Assembly (NCBI RefSeq): GCF_015706575.1
Contig: NW_024037075.1
Span: forward strand, 13,329,746-13,393,745
Length of the DNA: 64,000 nucleotides
From: Patiria miniata
Lineage: Eukaryota; Echinodermata; Asteroidea; Valvatida; Asterinidae
Direction: 5' to 3'
In this document: positions 32,374 through 44,767 of the stretch, one piece after another
Layout of the letters: each line of letters opens with the position of its first letter
Numbering within the stretch: position 1 is the first letter of the stretch
Notes under the pieces: generated by a model
What the model was told of the DNA's origin: nothing
Seen by the model: only the letters and a program-made list of their open reading frames with translations
The model's database searches: none
Position numbers and translations under genes: made by a program

Positions 32374-33186
32374 ATTTTACAAGAAAATCAACAAACTTAG
32401 AGGGCCTAATGTTTAAATCTTAAACAGGACCATTCTCAAAGGCAAAACATGGTAATACATTCTCAATTTAGATCATCAGTAGGGTCACACTGCATGTAAG
32501 ACAATTAACTGTTCACCATTGAAAAAAAAATACTATAAAATCAGGGACCTGTGCAAATTCCAAAAACAGATAATTAAAAATGTTTTATTCCAGGATGCCT
32601 GTTTGCAATTTAAACATAAACATCATAACACATTCTGGATTCAGATGGTCAGTAGGGTCACATGACACCGTAGTTTGTCATCAAAGTCAAACTGACACTC
32701 TTAAAGTCCTGGGTTAGATATAACCCTGCTTCCGGGTCAGATTGGACCTGACCCCTTTTGGGTCAAAATAAATTTTTTTGGTCTAATGGCCAGAAAGGTG
32801 ACTCAAGAGAAGCGTGATTTTGACCCGGAAAAATGTCAGGTCAAATTTGAGCCGGATTTGGGTCGAATCTGACCCGTGACTTTTTAGAGTGTCTATGATT
32901 TGCTAATTGGGTCCATGAGAATGGACAAGGAACTGTAGATTCGTGCTAAGAATGGACGGGGCAAATCTGGCACAAATCTACAGTTCCAAAGTCTATTCTC
33001 TGACTTAAACTATTTCTTAAAACAACAGTTTATGCAAACAGGATCCCTGGTTTACCACAATCTTCACGTTTGTGAATAAGTGTAGATTCCACATCTGGAA
33101 ACTTGTTGAAGTGGCAAACAAAATTACTGTAGACCTCAAATCTCTACGCGTGTGCATGAAAACGTCACTAATTTGAAAACCCAGTG
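32374..33186. other. Unit 2 3' flank, unit 3-like
   Basis: Matches 52300-53165 of unit 3 better than unit 1. Includes the 200-bp MITE at 32694-32893. Ends at the switch to unit 1 identity. Confidence 0.6.
32694..32893. mobile_element. MITE with GACACTCTTAAAGTC ends, unit 2
   Basis: Unexpanded copy with one 56-bp unit. GACACTCTTAAAGTC at the left is matched in inverse by GACTTTTTAGAGTGTC at the right. Same element as 8122-9827 and 52663-52864. Confidence 0.7.
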
Positions 33187-33676
33187 GATATATGGTATTT
33201 GTTGATTTCTGAGGCTGTATGGGTGGTTTGGTCCATTTCCAAGTTGAGACTGGTTGGCCTGACAACAGTTGTCTTTATGTATCACATTGAAACAATAAGA
33301 AATTCAAACAGTGAGAAGTTATGTGATTATTTCAAGATGGAAAACATGTGTATATTTGGTAAAGAATATTATATTTTTGGAGACTCATTGGCCCTAGTGG
33401 CTAATTAATTGTGCCTGTATAATGGTTCAAAAACTGTATTACCCCAAGTAGTTCTGGGATTATTCCAACCACCAATTAGTGACTTTTTTGTAAATAATTT
33501 TTTTTGAAGAATGTTTATGTTATATTTTGTTTATTAGGCTGCCTGAATATTATTGTACTTATGCCAGACATTTAAAAGAGTTGTTTTGGATTATTCCAAC
33601 CACAAAATAGTGACTTTTCTTGAAAATAATGTTTTTAAGCATTTTTATTTTATATTTTGTTCATATTTTGTATATA

Positions 33677-34877
33677 GGTCACTCCACAAAGTTGAGATAC
33701 AAAGTGTGACATTGGGGTCAAATTTTCAAATTACTTGTACAAGTTTTGATTATGCATTTTTTTGATAGCCCATACATTGTGGTTTAACAATTCATTCAAA
33801 TTTAAGTCACATGATTTTGGAAAGTTGGTAAATTTGTACACAATATGTATTTACATGTAATGACTATGGAGAAGTTGTGGATGTAACCGGAGGCTACCGT
33901 CCTGTTACATCCAAACCTTGTTTTGTTTATAAATAATACTTCAAATGCTTCCAATTCACACCAAACTTGAGTTTATCATCAAATAGCTTCATTTAATAAT
34001 ATGCATACTTATATACTTTTAAAGGATGCTAAAATTGTTATTTGCAACAATAACAACAAAATATAATGGTTGTAGATGTAACATGTGGGACACCACTACA
34101 TCACAATGCGGTATTCTTCACCTTGATATGAATGGAACTGAATGTTGTTTGTGTTTAGAAATGTTGTTTCCAAATCTCTGTTTCAAGGGCAATTACAGAT
34201 TGCAGGTCATGATTTTCATACTTATTTTAGGCATGACCATGTCAACCGGTTGTGGATGTAACATGGACACCATGTGCCCACAGGCATAAGATTTTCTTCA
34301 TATTTGGCCAAAACATTTATTTGCATAGACTACGATCACATTATTTTACAAATACCAGTTCAATCATGAAATATTGGGGTCAATCCGACCAAAATTGCTG
34401 CAAAAAGAAATATTTGCAAAGGCCAGTTGTGGATGTAACATAATTTGAAACAAGAGAAACCATATGTTACATCCACAACCCATTTTAAATTGTGCATGCC
34501 ATTTTGGCAAAACATTTTAACATCTGATATTTTTGTTCTATAGAAAGGGTACATCTGCTTGCTATAATTTGTGTAAAACCTCAACTCCAGTCCACTTGTT
34601 TTCTTTTCAAAATGAGTTATTTTTGAACTGTAGGTTGCTTTGTCACACTTTTTCCTCATTTTTTTTATGCCGGACGCCATAACATTTACAGAATTTGGGT
34701 ATGAAAGTTATTTTTGAATATCATCAAGCATGGTATCATTTAAAAGCTTATCTTATAGCCTTATTGTCAAATGATATTTGTTTTAGAAATAACCATTCCA
34801 TAACAAAGAAAAAACTGTTTTATAATCAGACCTCAGAAAAGTATGGCCTGTTCCTCTTGAACTTCATGGAATGACCC
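33677..34877. mobile_element. DNA transposon with GGTCACTCCACAAAG ends, unit 2 (no LINE)
   Basis: 1.2-kb copy of the element at 10610-13920 without the LINE, showing the LINE's empty target at about 33697. Five TGTGGATGTAACA-type motifs inside. No transposase. Confidence 0.75.
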
Positions 34878-35593
34878 ATAAACATTGGTGCAACGGTTGG
34901 TGGGAAGATCAATTTTAAAAAGTGCAAAAAGATGAAGGAATAACTGATTGGACCCAGCATTGAAGGGGGGGGGGGTGGGTGGTTACAGAAAATGTTTTCA
35001 GAATTATATTAATTGAACATTAAAACTACTAACTAGACAAACTTTCTTTTTTTGCAAGTAGGGCAAGTCCAAGAAAATGTCCCCTTGTGGTCCCATACGT
35101 AGCGTACCATGTCTTCTTCATCACAAAGAAAAATGGTTGTGGGTACAGTTTTCTCCTTTCAGACACCCAACAGAATACATTAAGAAACGCACTGATCTAA
35201 TTGATTTTTAGAGGGTTAAACTTTCCTGGGACGTAACGTGTGTGAATTTTTGGACTTGCCCAGTAATAGCCTGATGGAGTAGACATATGGATTGCATTCT
35301 GGTTCCATATTAAAATACATGATGTTAGTATCTCACAATTGTTTCTGGTGTGATCATTTTGTGTCAGTCACATTCTGTTGTATTGCATTTTACCTTAAGA
35401 TGAGTATGTGAGGAAGAGTGCATAGTGTGTGACTTTCTGGTTTGCTCAGAATTGAATGGTTCAAACCCACCATCATCCCTGTCCTCTTTGACAGATATTC
35501 AAACACAATCCAGCCCATGTGTTTATCAGATACCCGATTACCCTACTATCTTGTAAACTCACAGCCCAGTACTTCAATGAGGGAGATGGGTCT
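34878..35593. other. Noncoding unit sequence
   Basis: Counterpart of 13921-14886 with a deletion and a G-rich run near 34967. No gene. Confidence 0.45.
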
Positions 35594-35595
35594 TA

Positions 35596-35797
35596 GGCCG
35601 GCCTCAGGTCGACCTGCGATTTGGTTGCGCCGCGACGGAACTAGCCTTGGTCGAGGCGTTCGTTGATGAGTGTCTGTGATGGTATCTGACATGCGCTGGG
35701 CATGGGCTATGCACTGTATAAAGCACTATTGCCGAACACCTTGACCAAGGCTCAGTTCCTTCACGGCACAAGTAAAAGGCCAGTCAAGAAGCGGCCT
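35596..35797. mobile_element. Palindromic TA-flanked MITE, unit 2
   Basis: Copy of 14889-15094, TA at both edges (35594-35595, 35798-35799). Confidence 0.8.
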
Positions 35798-36767
35798 TAG
35801 TTTAGCCGTTGCCTTCAACAAACCTGTTTTGTTTCTGACCTTACACTATTCGTTTGATTTTTACACGTATGACTGAAAATGCCTTGATTGTAGGTCACTC
35901 TCAATTGTTTAATTTATACAGGTGTAACCCTCCTCCTCTCCCCCCCCCCCCCCCCCCCCCCCAAAGTCACCTGCAAATAAAGGGATAATTGAACAAGCAT
36001 TGAACTTAATGACCATTTTAATGGAATAAATATGCATTTGGCCGGTTTGAAACAAGTACGTTTATTACCAGCTAGGGTCTGGTTGCCAATAATGACCTGG
36101 CCGAAGGCGAGGGCCATTATCTGCTTCCAGGCATGCCATGCCCCTAGCCGGTTTGAAACATACAGCCAAGCACAAAGAAATTCCCACATATAAATACCTT
36201 GTAATCAAAAAGTCCGCAAAACAAGTCAACAAATCACAAATCAGTGTTAGTTCGTGAAAACGAAAATGTATGGATTGCACGCATCCGGTGCCACAATGTG
36301 CCGGCTGTTACTTTGTGAAAAACGAAAATAACGTGGTTCTGTTAAAAAAAAAAGAAGGCATGCATGCTTGGCAACCATGCAGAACTGAGGATTACTTCGT
36401 GGTCACGGTGTTGGTAACGAATTGCCTACCTCATGCTAAAATGCTGACCTGCAAATCATGTACGTTGGCAGGGTCCATGAAGTGAATTTTATTGAGGAAC
36501 ATATTTTTTACTTTTAAGAAACATCAAAGTTCACTGAACCTGCTATGATACATTATCCGCAACATTGTATTTATAAATTGAATTATCCATGCATGACTTG
36601 AATTGCTGGAAGAATTTTGAAAATGTTTACACAATCGAAATGAATTGTGTATATAGAGTTGATATGTTAGGAAAATATGAAGGTTATGAAAGTAAATGAC
36701 TTTTTGATGTTTAATGGATTACAATAGCCGCATCAGTTTGCTTAGCCTATACTGACACGTGTTTTAC
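35798..36767. other. Noncoding unit sequence with decayed palindrome
   Basis: Counterpart of 15095-16007 including the decayed GGCCGGTTTGAAAC palindrome (36010-36200), with a 22-bp C run near 35941. It lacks the 16008-16640 insertion, giving that element's empty site near 36715. Confidence 0.5.
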
Positions 36768-37200
36768 GCCCCAACTTCTCGTCGGTCCCAATGTATGTTG
36801 GGACTGTCCCAACTTGGGTGATCCAGTTGGGCAGCAACATTTTTCCCATGATTTTGTCCAGCAAAACGATGACAAAAGTAAAGTTGGCCCTTGGGATGAG
36901 GATTGTCGGGATAGGGCCAGGATGCTTGCATGGTCCTACCGCCAGGACAGTAGGACCAAGGGCACACGCTCAGGCCGGGCCTGGGAGCTCAGAGGCAGAT
37001 CAAACATGTCGTCTTTTTGTAGCAACTTCCAGGAAAGATGTGTAGAAAATGGCTCAGTTTGTCTGATGACACTTTGCAGCACATGGCCGTGGATGTGCTC
37101 ATCGTGTACGCTCCTTGGTAAATGGCGCCCTCTAACATCCATGTATGAGTAGCAGTGCCCAACCCAAGTTAGGCCTGCCCATTGCAACTTGGATGATCTA
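36768..37200. mobile_element. MITE with GCCCCAACTTCTCG ends, right end deleted
   Basis: Copy of 16692-17194 that stops at TTGGATGATCTA, so the right terminal repeat and the following ~90 bp are missing relative to units 1 and 3. Confidence 0.8.
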
Positions 37201-37305
37201 GCCGTACGATAATTCACAATGGAAACATTTCCATATCTTTTGTTCATTTCTTCTAGAATCTTGCATCTTATTTTCCTGTGGATTTGTTGTTTTTCATCAT
37301 TCCAG

Positions 37306-37387
37306 CATGTGACATACCTGGAGGTCCTGTTGGAGGTCAAACAAAGGTCACCCTGCGAAACGAACACTGGCGATACATCGTTACATG
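37306..37387 (+). other. 82-bp exon-like segment A, unit 2
   Basis: One base different from the unit 1 copy (Thr to Ile in the phase 1 reading), with both splice sites kept. Product and parent gene unknown. Confidence 0.35.
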
Positions 37388-37900
37388 GTGAGTACCATCA
37401 ATCACGGCATTATTTGAAGTAATGAATTTGAAGTACAATGTATAAGTGAAATTGATTTAAATTCTGAATAAGTTGACTCCCAGGGTTGTTCGATATCAGA
37501 ATGTTTGATTATCGATGCACTTTATATATTGTTCAGTTAAAATAATTTTGCAAGTTCTTGCAATACAATCGCGTATCTGGCTGGTGCACGTCGCAAAAGA
37601 AGTCAAAACCTACGTAAAACATTGTTTATGTCCATTTCGTCTCAAAGAACATGCTTCTCAGCAACTTTCTCACCACAAAAAAAGACAACATTTCTGCCGT
37701 CCGTATGTTTACTTTCTGGTTTGTTACCTTCAAACTCAGTTTTCTGACGAGACTTGCAAGCTTTCCTTTGCCTAGGTGGAAGCATGCACCGTACCAGTAC
37801 ATGCAGGATGTATGGTTCCTGCCACTGTAAAGATAATAGCCAATGCTGGAAGAGGTAGGAGCAGTTTACAGCACTGAACATAAAGTCAAATCTCTACATC

Positions 37901-38706
37901 ATAAAAAGGTCACGAAAACATCTTTAGAAAACAGGTTTATGTGTGATCATTCACAAAGCTTGATCTCACTTTTCTGGGTTTGTCTTTTCTGACTTTGTCT
38001 ATAATTTATACATGTAAGTTACAAATCCTGGCCAGCCTGCACTCATTTGAAACAGCAAGTGATCTGAAAAGAGGAATTTTTTTCTATTGGCCTACTCCCT
38101 AGTCATCAATATTACGAAAAGTGATGACACATATATTTTACGTACACCAAATTACTTAACACACGTGGCTCAGCGAGAGACGTAATGTCACTTGGCTTTT
38201 GGCTTTTGCTGTAATTTCAGACATGAACTAATTGAGGAGTTAGTATAATGAATCAAATATTGTTACACTGACATATTTGAAGTTTTTTGTTAAAAAATGC
38301 TGGGAAAAAAAGAACAAAAACAGAAACGTTAAAGTAGTCTGGCTCCCTGACTCCACTAAAGATGAAGTGGATCAATTTATAGATGCCGGAAAATTGTAAG
38401 GTAAGGGAACCAGTCTAGCTGGCCTGCACCCGTTCATGACCATGTAACCAGTAGCAAACAAAATTTGAACTGAAAAAAGTGGTAAATTTGGAGCAGTAGT
38501 TGAAAAATAATTAGGTTTTTCCAACGGTGGTCGGCCGACCGCCGTTGGAAATTAATACAAAAATACAAATTTTCTTGAAAATGACTTCACACAAGGTGCC
38601 ATAAATTTACAGGATGCTTTAAACTGTCATTTACCAACATCCTAGTAAGGTATTTCGTAAAAATTTGGTAGTTGTGTTTTTCGATGTTTGCAAATGTTGT
38701 ATATTC
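37901..38706. other. Noncoding sequence with a left-truncated TTAA MITE
   Basis: From about 38200 it is a copy of the element at 47094-47607 lacking its left end. The right end is GTATATTCTCT|TTAA (38696-38710). The central palindrome is at 38521-38548. Confidence 0.6.
38521..38548. repeat. 28-bp palindrome in TTAA MITE
   Basis: CCAACGGTGGTCGG followed by CCGACCGCCGTTGG: self-complementary except for one T/G pair. Compare 47419-47446 and 60526-60553, where paired positions have changed together. Confidence 0.85.
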
Positions 38707-38710
38707 TCTT

Positions 38711-39354
38711 TAACATTGTGAAGCACTGATGATATAAGTTAGTTTATACCTTCTTGTCATTCCAAGGGACCTCATTTGTATTTTTATTTAGGATGGAAAA
38801 CAGATCCTGCTTTGTCTTTGTCAACACAAAACTTTTTTCAGCGGTCCATCCACGCTCGCTCATGCAGCTCGTATGTTCATGCCAATGCACTTGCGCACGA
38901 CAGTCACTGGCATTAGCTGAGATTTTGGTGCATGCGCACAAACTAAGTGGAAGGGACGAACATACGTGGCAGAGACACGTATCATCAAGTAATTCAGTAA
39001 AACAACAGACCTTATTGGCTGCAAAGTACATTCCGAATTGGCTATGAAATCTTCAGTGGCAAGTAACAGTGTAACTAGTATTACTACAATATTAAACTTC
39101 AATCTTTAATCTTTCCTGATAGACATCAGCAATTACCCAGATGACATTATTGGCTTGCAGTTTGCAGTCATGAACCCTAATATCTTAGTTTATAACACCT
39201 CGCCGACAGATTCTGTGTCTTGATTGGCCGAGAGCGAGTCATATGTTACTTTCTATTTTTGCTATCTTTCAGTGCCCGGCCAAAAGTACTGTATGTACCC
39301 ATAGCAACCAAAGTACCGTACTATACCCATAGCAACCAAAGTACTATACGCACT
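38711..39354. other. Noncoding unit sequence
   Basis: Counterpart of 60719-61453. The small open frames over GGATGGAAAACAGATCCTG are broken by an indel between the two copies, so they are not coding. The short direct repeat CCATAGCAACCAAAGTAC precedes the LTR element. Confidence 0.5.
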
Positions 39355-39520
39355 TGTTGTGTTTATGGGTCCTTTCAAACCAGTAAATAATGGAACGAAC
39401 TCACCGAGTCTTCACACGAACTCGTGGCATGGGCGCCGCCATTTTAATACACACTGTAACTCCTGGAACGTGTAGTTGGTGTCCCTCACAGAACGTATCA
39501 TAATGCATGGACATACGACA
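39355..39520 (-). repeat. LTR of the Ty3/gypsy element (3' LTR by its orientation)
   Basis: 166 bp, TG...CA ends, same sequence as 43844-44009. The inner border adjoins a purine-rich tract on the minus strand. Confidence 0.9.
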
Positions 39521-42500
39521 TCTCCCCCCTTTAAGCTGTCAACAAACAAAACTGGTTAAACACATTAACAATGAACAATAGTTAACAGTAAATAAATGGC
39601 AATGCTTTCTGGCATTAAAACATATGTTATGAATGCTGCTGTGAAAGTGTGTTTCAGTTAAGGTTGTTTTGGTCTGAAATTATGTGAGATTATTCAAGTG
39701 CCAAAATCCTGAAATTGTCCAGATTTGTGAGCAATCTAGAGTTCAGTTCTGTGGAGTGTAGAGTTCAATGTTCCAGTTTAGTGTCAGGTTTAGTACACCA
39801 CATAATCCTGGTGCCAGCGTGGAGGTTTTCCTGTGCGTCTTGGTCTGACTGTTGTTGTTGGCTTGGGATTCTGTGGGTGAATTGGGTCAGGTGGGGTCTG
39901 GACTTCAAGAACTGGTTCTGGTTCTGGGATAAGCAGCAAGTGGCGACGGTTACGACGATACTCGACGCCCTGAACATTGACAATGTAGGAGCGTGGAGGA
40001 CCTGCTTTTCGAACCACCTCACCCACCGGACTCAGATGTGTTTTGTTGCGGATCCGCACCGTGTCACCTGGTTTCAGCTCACACATGACGGACGTCATGC
40101 TTCTCGTTGAAGTAAGACTCGCTCTTGGCCTTACGTTGCTTGTCGGCTGCCTTCAACTGGTGCGTGTTGATCACCTTGGGACGGAGATTGCGAGGGAGTG
40201 TTGGCAATGTTGTGCGTAGTTCGCGACCCATCAGCAGGCGTGCAGGACTAAGGTTGAGGCCTGGGATTGGTGTGGATCGGTAGGTCAACAATGCTCGCAG
40301 AGGATCAGGCTGCCGGAGCATCGATTTAGCAATGTGGACTGCCTTCTCGGCTAGTCCATTCGCCTGAGGGTAATTTGGGCTAGATGTGAGATGTTGGATG
40401 TCATACTCACTTGTAAATTGGTTGAACTCGGTCAGGAACTGTGGCCCATTATCGGTGACGATAACCTCAGGTATGCCAAAACGGGCGAAAGTGGCCTTCA
40501 AAAAGTTAATGACGGCCAACGACGTTGTTGTCTGGAGATGATGGACCTCAATCCATCGCGAAAAAGTAGTCGACTAGGATAATGTAGTGTCTCCCATTGA
40601 CCTCTGCCAGATCACAGGCAAGACGTTGCCAAGGTCGTTCAGGAAGCGGAGTTGAGATTAGAGGTTCCGCTCGCTGTGCTGACTGCTTGGTCTGACAGAA
40701 GGAGCATTTCTCTATGTACTGGGCAATGTCGCTCCCAATACCTGGCCACCAAACGGCTTGAGCAGCTCGGGCTCTGGACTTTGATATTCCCTGGTGACCT
40801 TCGTGGATCCTCAACAGCATCTCTTGGCGCATATTTGCCGGGATGACGATGCGGTCGCCATGGGTGAGGATCCCCTGGACGAAGCTGAGGTTGTCTTGGT
40901 TCTCCCAGTAGAGCTTCACTGTTGTTGATTCAATGTCGCGGGAGTATTTTGGCCAGCCACTGCGAATGTGTGATGCGACTTGCACCAGCACTTCATCGAG
41001 GGCAGTTTCACGTTTGATCTCGTCCAATTTCCCCTGGGAGACTGGCCAGTGGCTTGTGACCATATGGACATGTGCGTCAACTTCGTCTGGAAGGTTGTCG
41101 CTTTCAGTGACCGATGACTTCAAGGGTGCACGAGACAGGGTATCGGCCACAGTGAGGAGTTTGCCCGGTACGTACTCTGCGGTGCAGTGGTACTTCATGA
41201 GACGCATAAGAAGTCGTTGACACCTCAGCGGAGCGTCACACAGATCCTTATTGTTGATGAGTGGAACCAGCGGTTTATGGTCAGTCTGTATGGTGACGTG
41301 AAGGCCTCGAAGGTATACGTAAAACCTTTCGCACGACCACACCGAGGCCAACAGCTCTTTCTCTATCTGCGCGTAGCGTCGTTCAGATGGAGTGAGGCTT
41401 CTTGAACAGTACGCCACTTGCTTCCACTGTTTGTCACCTTGTTGCTGCAGAATACATCCACCCAGTCCGTATTCGCTTGCATCAGCGCTAACCATGGTCG
41501 GCTTATTTGGATCATAGAAAGCGAGTGCAGGAGCTGATGTGAGGAGTGTCTTAATGCTGCGAAAAGCTGACTGCTGTGGTGATCCCCACATCCAGCTGAC
41601 ATCACTCTTCAGTAGGTCATTAATTGGTGCAGCGACTGAAGAGACGTGGGGAATGAATCGCGCAAGCCAATTTATCATCCCCATTAGTCGTTTGACTTCG
41701 GTTTTGGTGGTTGGCGGTGGCATTTGGATGATCGCTGCTATCTTTGCAGGGTCGGCATGGATGCCGTCTTTGTCGAGCTTCATGCCGAGGAAGTCGACCT
41801 TTGTTTGGGCGATTTTGCATTTGTCCTTGTTCAGCTGTAGTCCAGCGTTCTGCGCAATTTCGAGAACGCGCTGGAGTCTTTCATCGTGTTTTTCTTTTGT
41901 GCGACCGGTGATCAGTATGTCGTCCATGTACACCACGACCCCGGGTATGTCGGTTAGAAGGTCGCACATGATGCGTTGATATATTTCTGGTGCCGATGTG
42001 ATGCCAAATGGAAGGCGTTTAAAGCTGTAACGCCCGAATGGTGTAATGAAGGTAGTGAACTTCTGGCTTTCCTCTGTCAGTGGTACTTGCCAGAAGCCAT
42101 GCTTGGCATCCAGCAGGGAGAATATCTGGGCGCCAGCGACTTTGCCCAGGACTTCTTCGACGGTTGGTATGGTAAACCTCTCCCTGACAACTGCTTTGTT
42201 CAGTCGTCTGAGGTCTACGCATAGGCGAATGTCACCATTCTTTTTCGGCGCTATCACAATAGGCGAGCACCAATCTGTGGGGTCAGTGATACGCTGAATG
42301 ATGTTCTGTTGCTCCATCCTCTCCAGCTCCTCTTTCAGTTTGGGCATGAGAGGAATGGGGATACGACGAGGAGTCATGACGCAGTAAGGGGTGGTGGCTT
42401 CGTCTACCTTGATGCTAACTGCTTGTCCATGCAGACATCCACCCCCTTCAAAAACACTCTCATGGCTGAGTAGAGTGTAGACTCTGTGGACCAATCCAAG

Positions 42501-43843
42501 CGAGTCACAGGCATGCTTGCCTATGACTGGTTCTCCCTGAGGCAAGATGAGGAACAGCAAGCTTTGAGTTTTGCCCTTGACTTGGCAAATGAGTCTGGTC
42601 TGGCCGATTGGTGTGGCTTTTCCCCCGAAGAATCCTGTAAGGCGTGTTGAGGACGGCTGTAGGGTCTTATCGGGGACATTCAGCGCGTTGAAGATGTCAA
42701 GCGGGAGGATATTGACCTCAGAGCCCGTGTCAAGTAGGAATGACACAGTCTGTCCATGTACATGGAGATCCTGTCTCCAAACGTCATCGATGGGCAGTTG
42801 CTGTCGGCGTATGGCACCGACAAAGAACTCGTTCTCTGCAAAAGTACAGGTTTCATCCTCTTGTTCTGGATCTGTCTGGAGAACTGCTCGCATCTGTTTG
42901 GGCCTTGATCGGCAGACTTTTGAAAAGTGGCCGATCTTATTGCAGCTCTTACAGTGTTGTCCCTTGGCAGGACAAGTTCTATGGGTAGAGGCGTAGCCGC
43001 AATTCTGGCAAAGGGGACCACTCAGTCTGGGGTACGAGGATCGCTGATCCCTTCTCATGGGAGGCTTGTTGGAGCGTTGCTTCTGGCGCTGCTGCACCTG
43101 ATGGACTGCCTGGACTGTAGTAGTATTACTATCTCCCCGGGCCTTAATGTCCTGCTGATCCTTTGTGGCTGTTTCAAGCGTTTTGGCAAGTTCGATGGCT
43201 TTGGAGAATGTCAGGCCATCTTTGGTGAGCAAGTGTTTCTGGATGAACAAACTGCGTATGCCGCAAACTAGCCGGTCGCGGAGGGCATCATCAAGAAAAG
43301 AACCGAATTTACACGGTCCAGCCAAGGTTTGCAATTCCACAGAATACTGTGCTACAGTCTCACCAGCATTTTGATTGCGCTGATAAAACCGGTATCGTTC
43401 AGCAATCACCAGTCGTTTGGGCCCGTAGTGCGATTTGAGCAGAGTACACAGTTCAGCGTAAGTCTTTTCAGTGACTGCCACAGGTTCAGAAAGGCTCTTC
43501 ACAGTTTTGTACACATTTGCTCCGATACAACTCAGCAGAACAGCAGACTGCTTGGCTGGAGAAATGTCATTGGCCTTGAAATAAAGGTCCAATCGTTCGA
43601 GGTAGTTGGTGATTTCCTCTACTTGGTCATATGGATCGAGCCGTCCGATCAAAGCTGAACTATAGGGCGCCCCCTGTGACTGCGACATGATCGATGTACG
43701 TTAGACACACGTACCTGAGTGGCGAATCGGACGAAAAATAACGGTTTGTTTTGCCACAAAATGTCCAACTACCTGACGTTATACAGTCTCAAAATGTCAC
43801 TGATTATGTCCGCAAACATTTACTGGGACCACCGCTGTCACTA

Positions 43844-44009
43844 TGTTGTGTTTATGGGTCCTTTCAAACCAGTAAATAATGGAACGAACTCACCGAGTCT
43901 TCACACGAACTCGTGGCATGGGCGCCGCCATTTTAATACACACTGTAACTCCTGGAACGTGTAGTTGGTGTCCCTCACAGAACGTATCATAATGCATGGA
44001 CATACGACA
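43844..44009 (-). repeat. LTR of the Ty3/gypsy element (5' LTR by its orientation)
   Basis: 166 bp, same sequence as 39355-39520, followed by the target duplicate GCACT. Confidence 0.9.
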
Positions 44010-44032
44010 GCACTGTGTGCAAAAATGTATAG

Positions 44033-44273
44033 GGGCAATTCCACGGTTACTCACGTTACATTTTTGAAGTACTTTTGAGTTTCCTTGGGCTGTAGTAATC
44101 ACCTTACTGAAAAGGTTTTAACTGTTATCCCCATGGTAGATAGAGTAGACCTAGACCTACCTAAGCACCAAAGATGACATCCAGAAAAGTGTGTTATGTA
44201 TGATAAAAACAAGACACACAAAATCAGTTACTCACGTTACAAAAATGTAATGTGAGTAACCGTGGAATTGCCC
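44033..44273. mobile_element. MITE with GGGCAATTCCACGG ends, 4-bp target duplication
   Basis: Terminal inverted repeats of ~35 bp (GGGCAATTCCACGGTTACTC and its complement) flanked by ATAG at 44029-44032 and 44274-44277. A 4-bp duplication would fit a Chapaev-type source, but that is tentative. Degraded copy at 61468-61697. Confidence 0.75.
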
Positions 44274-44277
44274 ATAG

Positions 44278-44635
44278 GGGTGTTTGTGTTGCCCGTTGCG
44301 CATATTGTTTCCAAGCATGCACTACAGATGGGGTTCAAACATTTCGCGAAGGGGTAGTTACAAAAAGTGCAAGTTAATTTTGAACTAATTTTGTATTCAA
44401 ATAGAAGTTAATTTTTATTATATTCAGATTAAATTAATCAGTTATCACCTAAAATCAAGCATAATCTGTGGGAGAGGTGTTGTAAAACAAAAAATGACTG
44501 CTTTATCTTGTGGTGAAATAAAACTGTCCTCCCTCGGTGATCCATGGAGCCTCGGGAATAATAGAATGCTTCATGGATCACCTTGGGAGGCTAGTTTTAC
44601 TACACAACTCCAGGCAGTCAATATTTGTATATTAT
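44278..44635. mobile_element. Likely bipartite element: MITE part plus palindrome
   Basis: 44280-44480 resembles the MITE part of the 18876 element in places (GTTTCCAAGCATGCACTACA, CAAACATTTCGCGAAGGGGT). It is followed by a palindrome at about 44490-44635 with TGACTGC arms, CTCCCTCGGTGATCCATG facing CATGGATCACCTTGGGAG, ending in CAGTCAATATTTGT. Unit 3 keeps only the left part (61700-61940). Confidence 0.6.
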
Positions 44636-44763
44636 TCGTAAGGAGCCTTCCTAATTTAGTGAAACCTGGCACTGAGCAGGAAACCAAAAGACACAATTCA
44701 TGAAAGGCCCATTGTCCTCCATCTTGGAGGCCCGTTGTCCAGACTCCAGAATGCCAAATCGCT
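44636..44763. other. Short spacer
   Basis: Noncoding; small inverted TGGAGGCCCGTTGTCC-like stretches only. Confidence 0.3.
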
Positions 44764-44767
44764 TTAA

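Larger units (their letters stand above)
33187..37900. other. Tract nearly identical to unit 1 (10117-17900)
   Basis: Reading the two side by side from TATATGGTATTTGTTGATTT gives only scattered single-base differences over long stretches (a handful in the first ~500 bp), whereas just before it the units differ at many sites. Unit 3 is clearly more diverged across the same stretch and lacks two insertions that units 1 and 2 share. Near 37.9 kb all three converge and afterwards unit 2 tracks unit 3. This is best read as a gene-conversion or exchange tract of about 4.7 kb. Confidence 0.75.
39355..44009 (-). mobile_element. Ty3/gypsy LTR retrotransposon, young, nearly whole
   Basis: A 4655-bp element on the minus strand with 166-bp LTRs (39355-39520 and 43844-44009) that I read as identical, beginning TGTTGTG and ending ACGACA. 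It is flanked by the 5-bp duplication GCACT (39350-39354, 44010-44014), and unit 3 shows the empty site near 61450. A polypurine tract lies beside the downstream LTR. The coding region (about 39.8-43.7 kb) runs, in minus-strand order, gag with zinc knuckles, protease, reverse transcriptase (YMDDILI), RNase H, integrase and a C-terminal tail. No envelope gene is seen. Domain order and sequence suggest a Mag-like lineage. It looks nearly whole, with about one break in the coding frame. Identical LTRs and the empty site mean a very recent insertion, after the unit duplications. Confidence 0.92.

Noticed and set aside
38754-39102. Overlapping frames beginning near GGATGGAAAACAGATCC, repeated at 60781-61011
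   Set aside because: A small indel between the two copies shifts the frame, so no shared protein is encoded.
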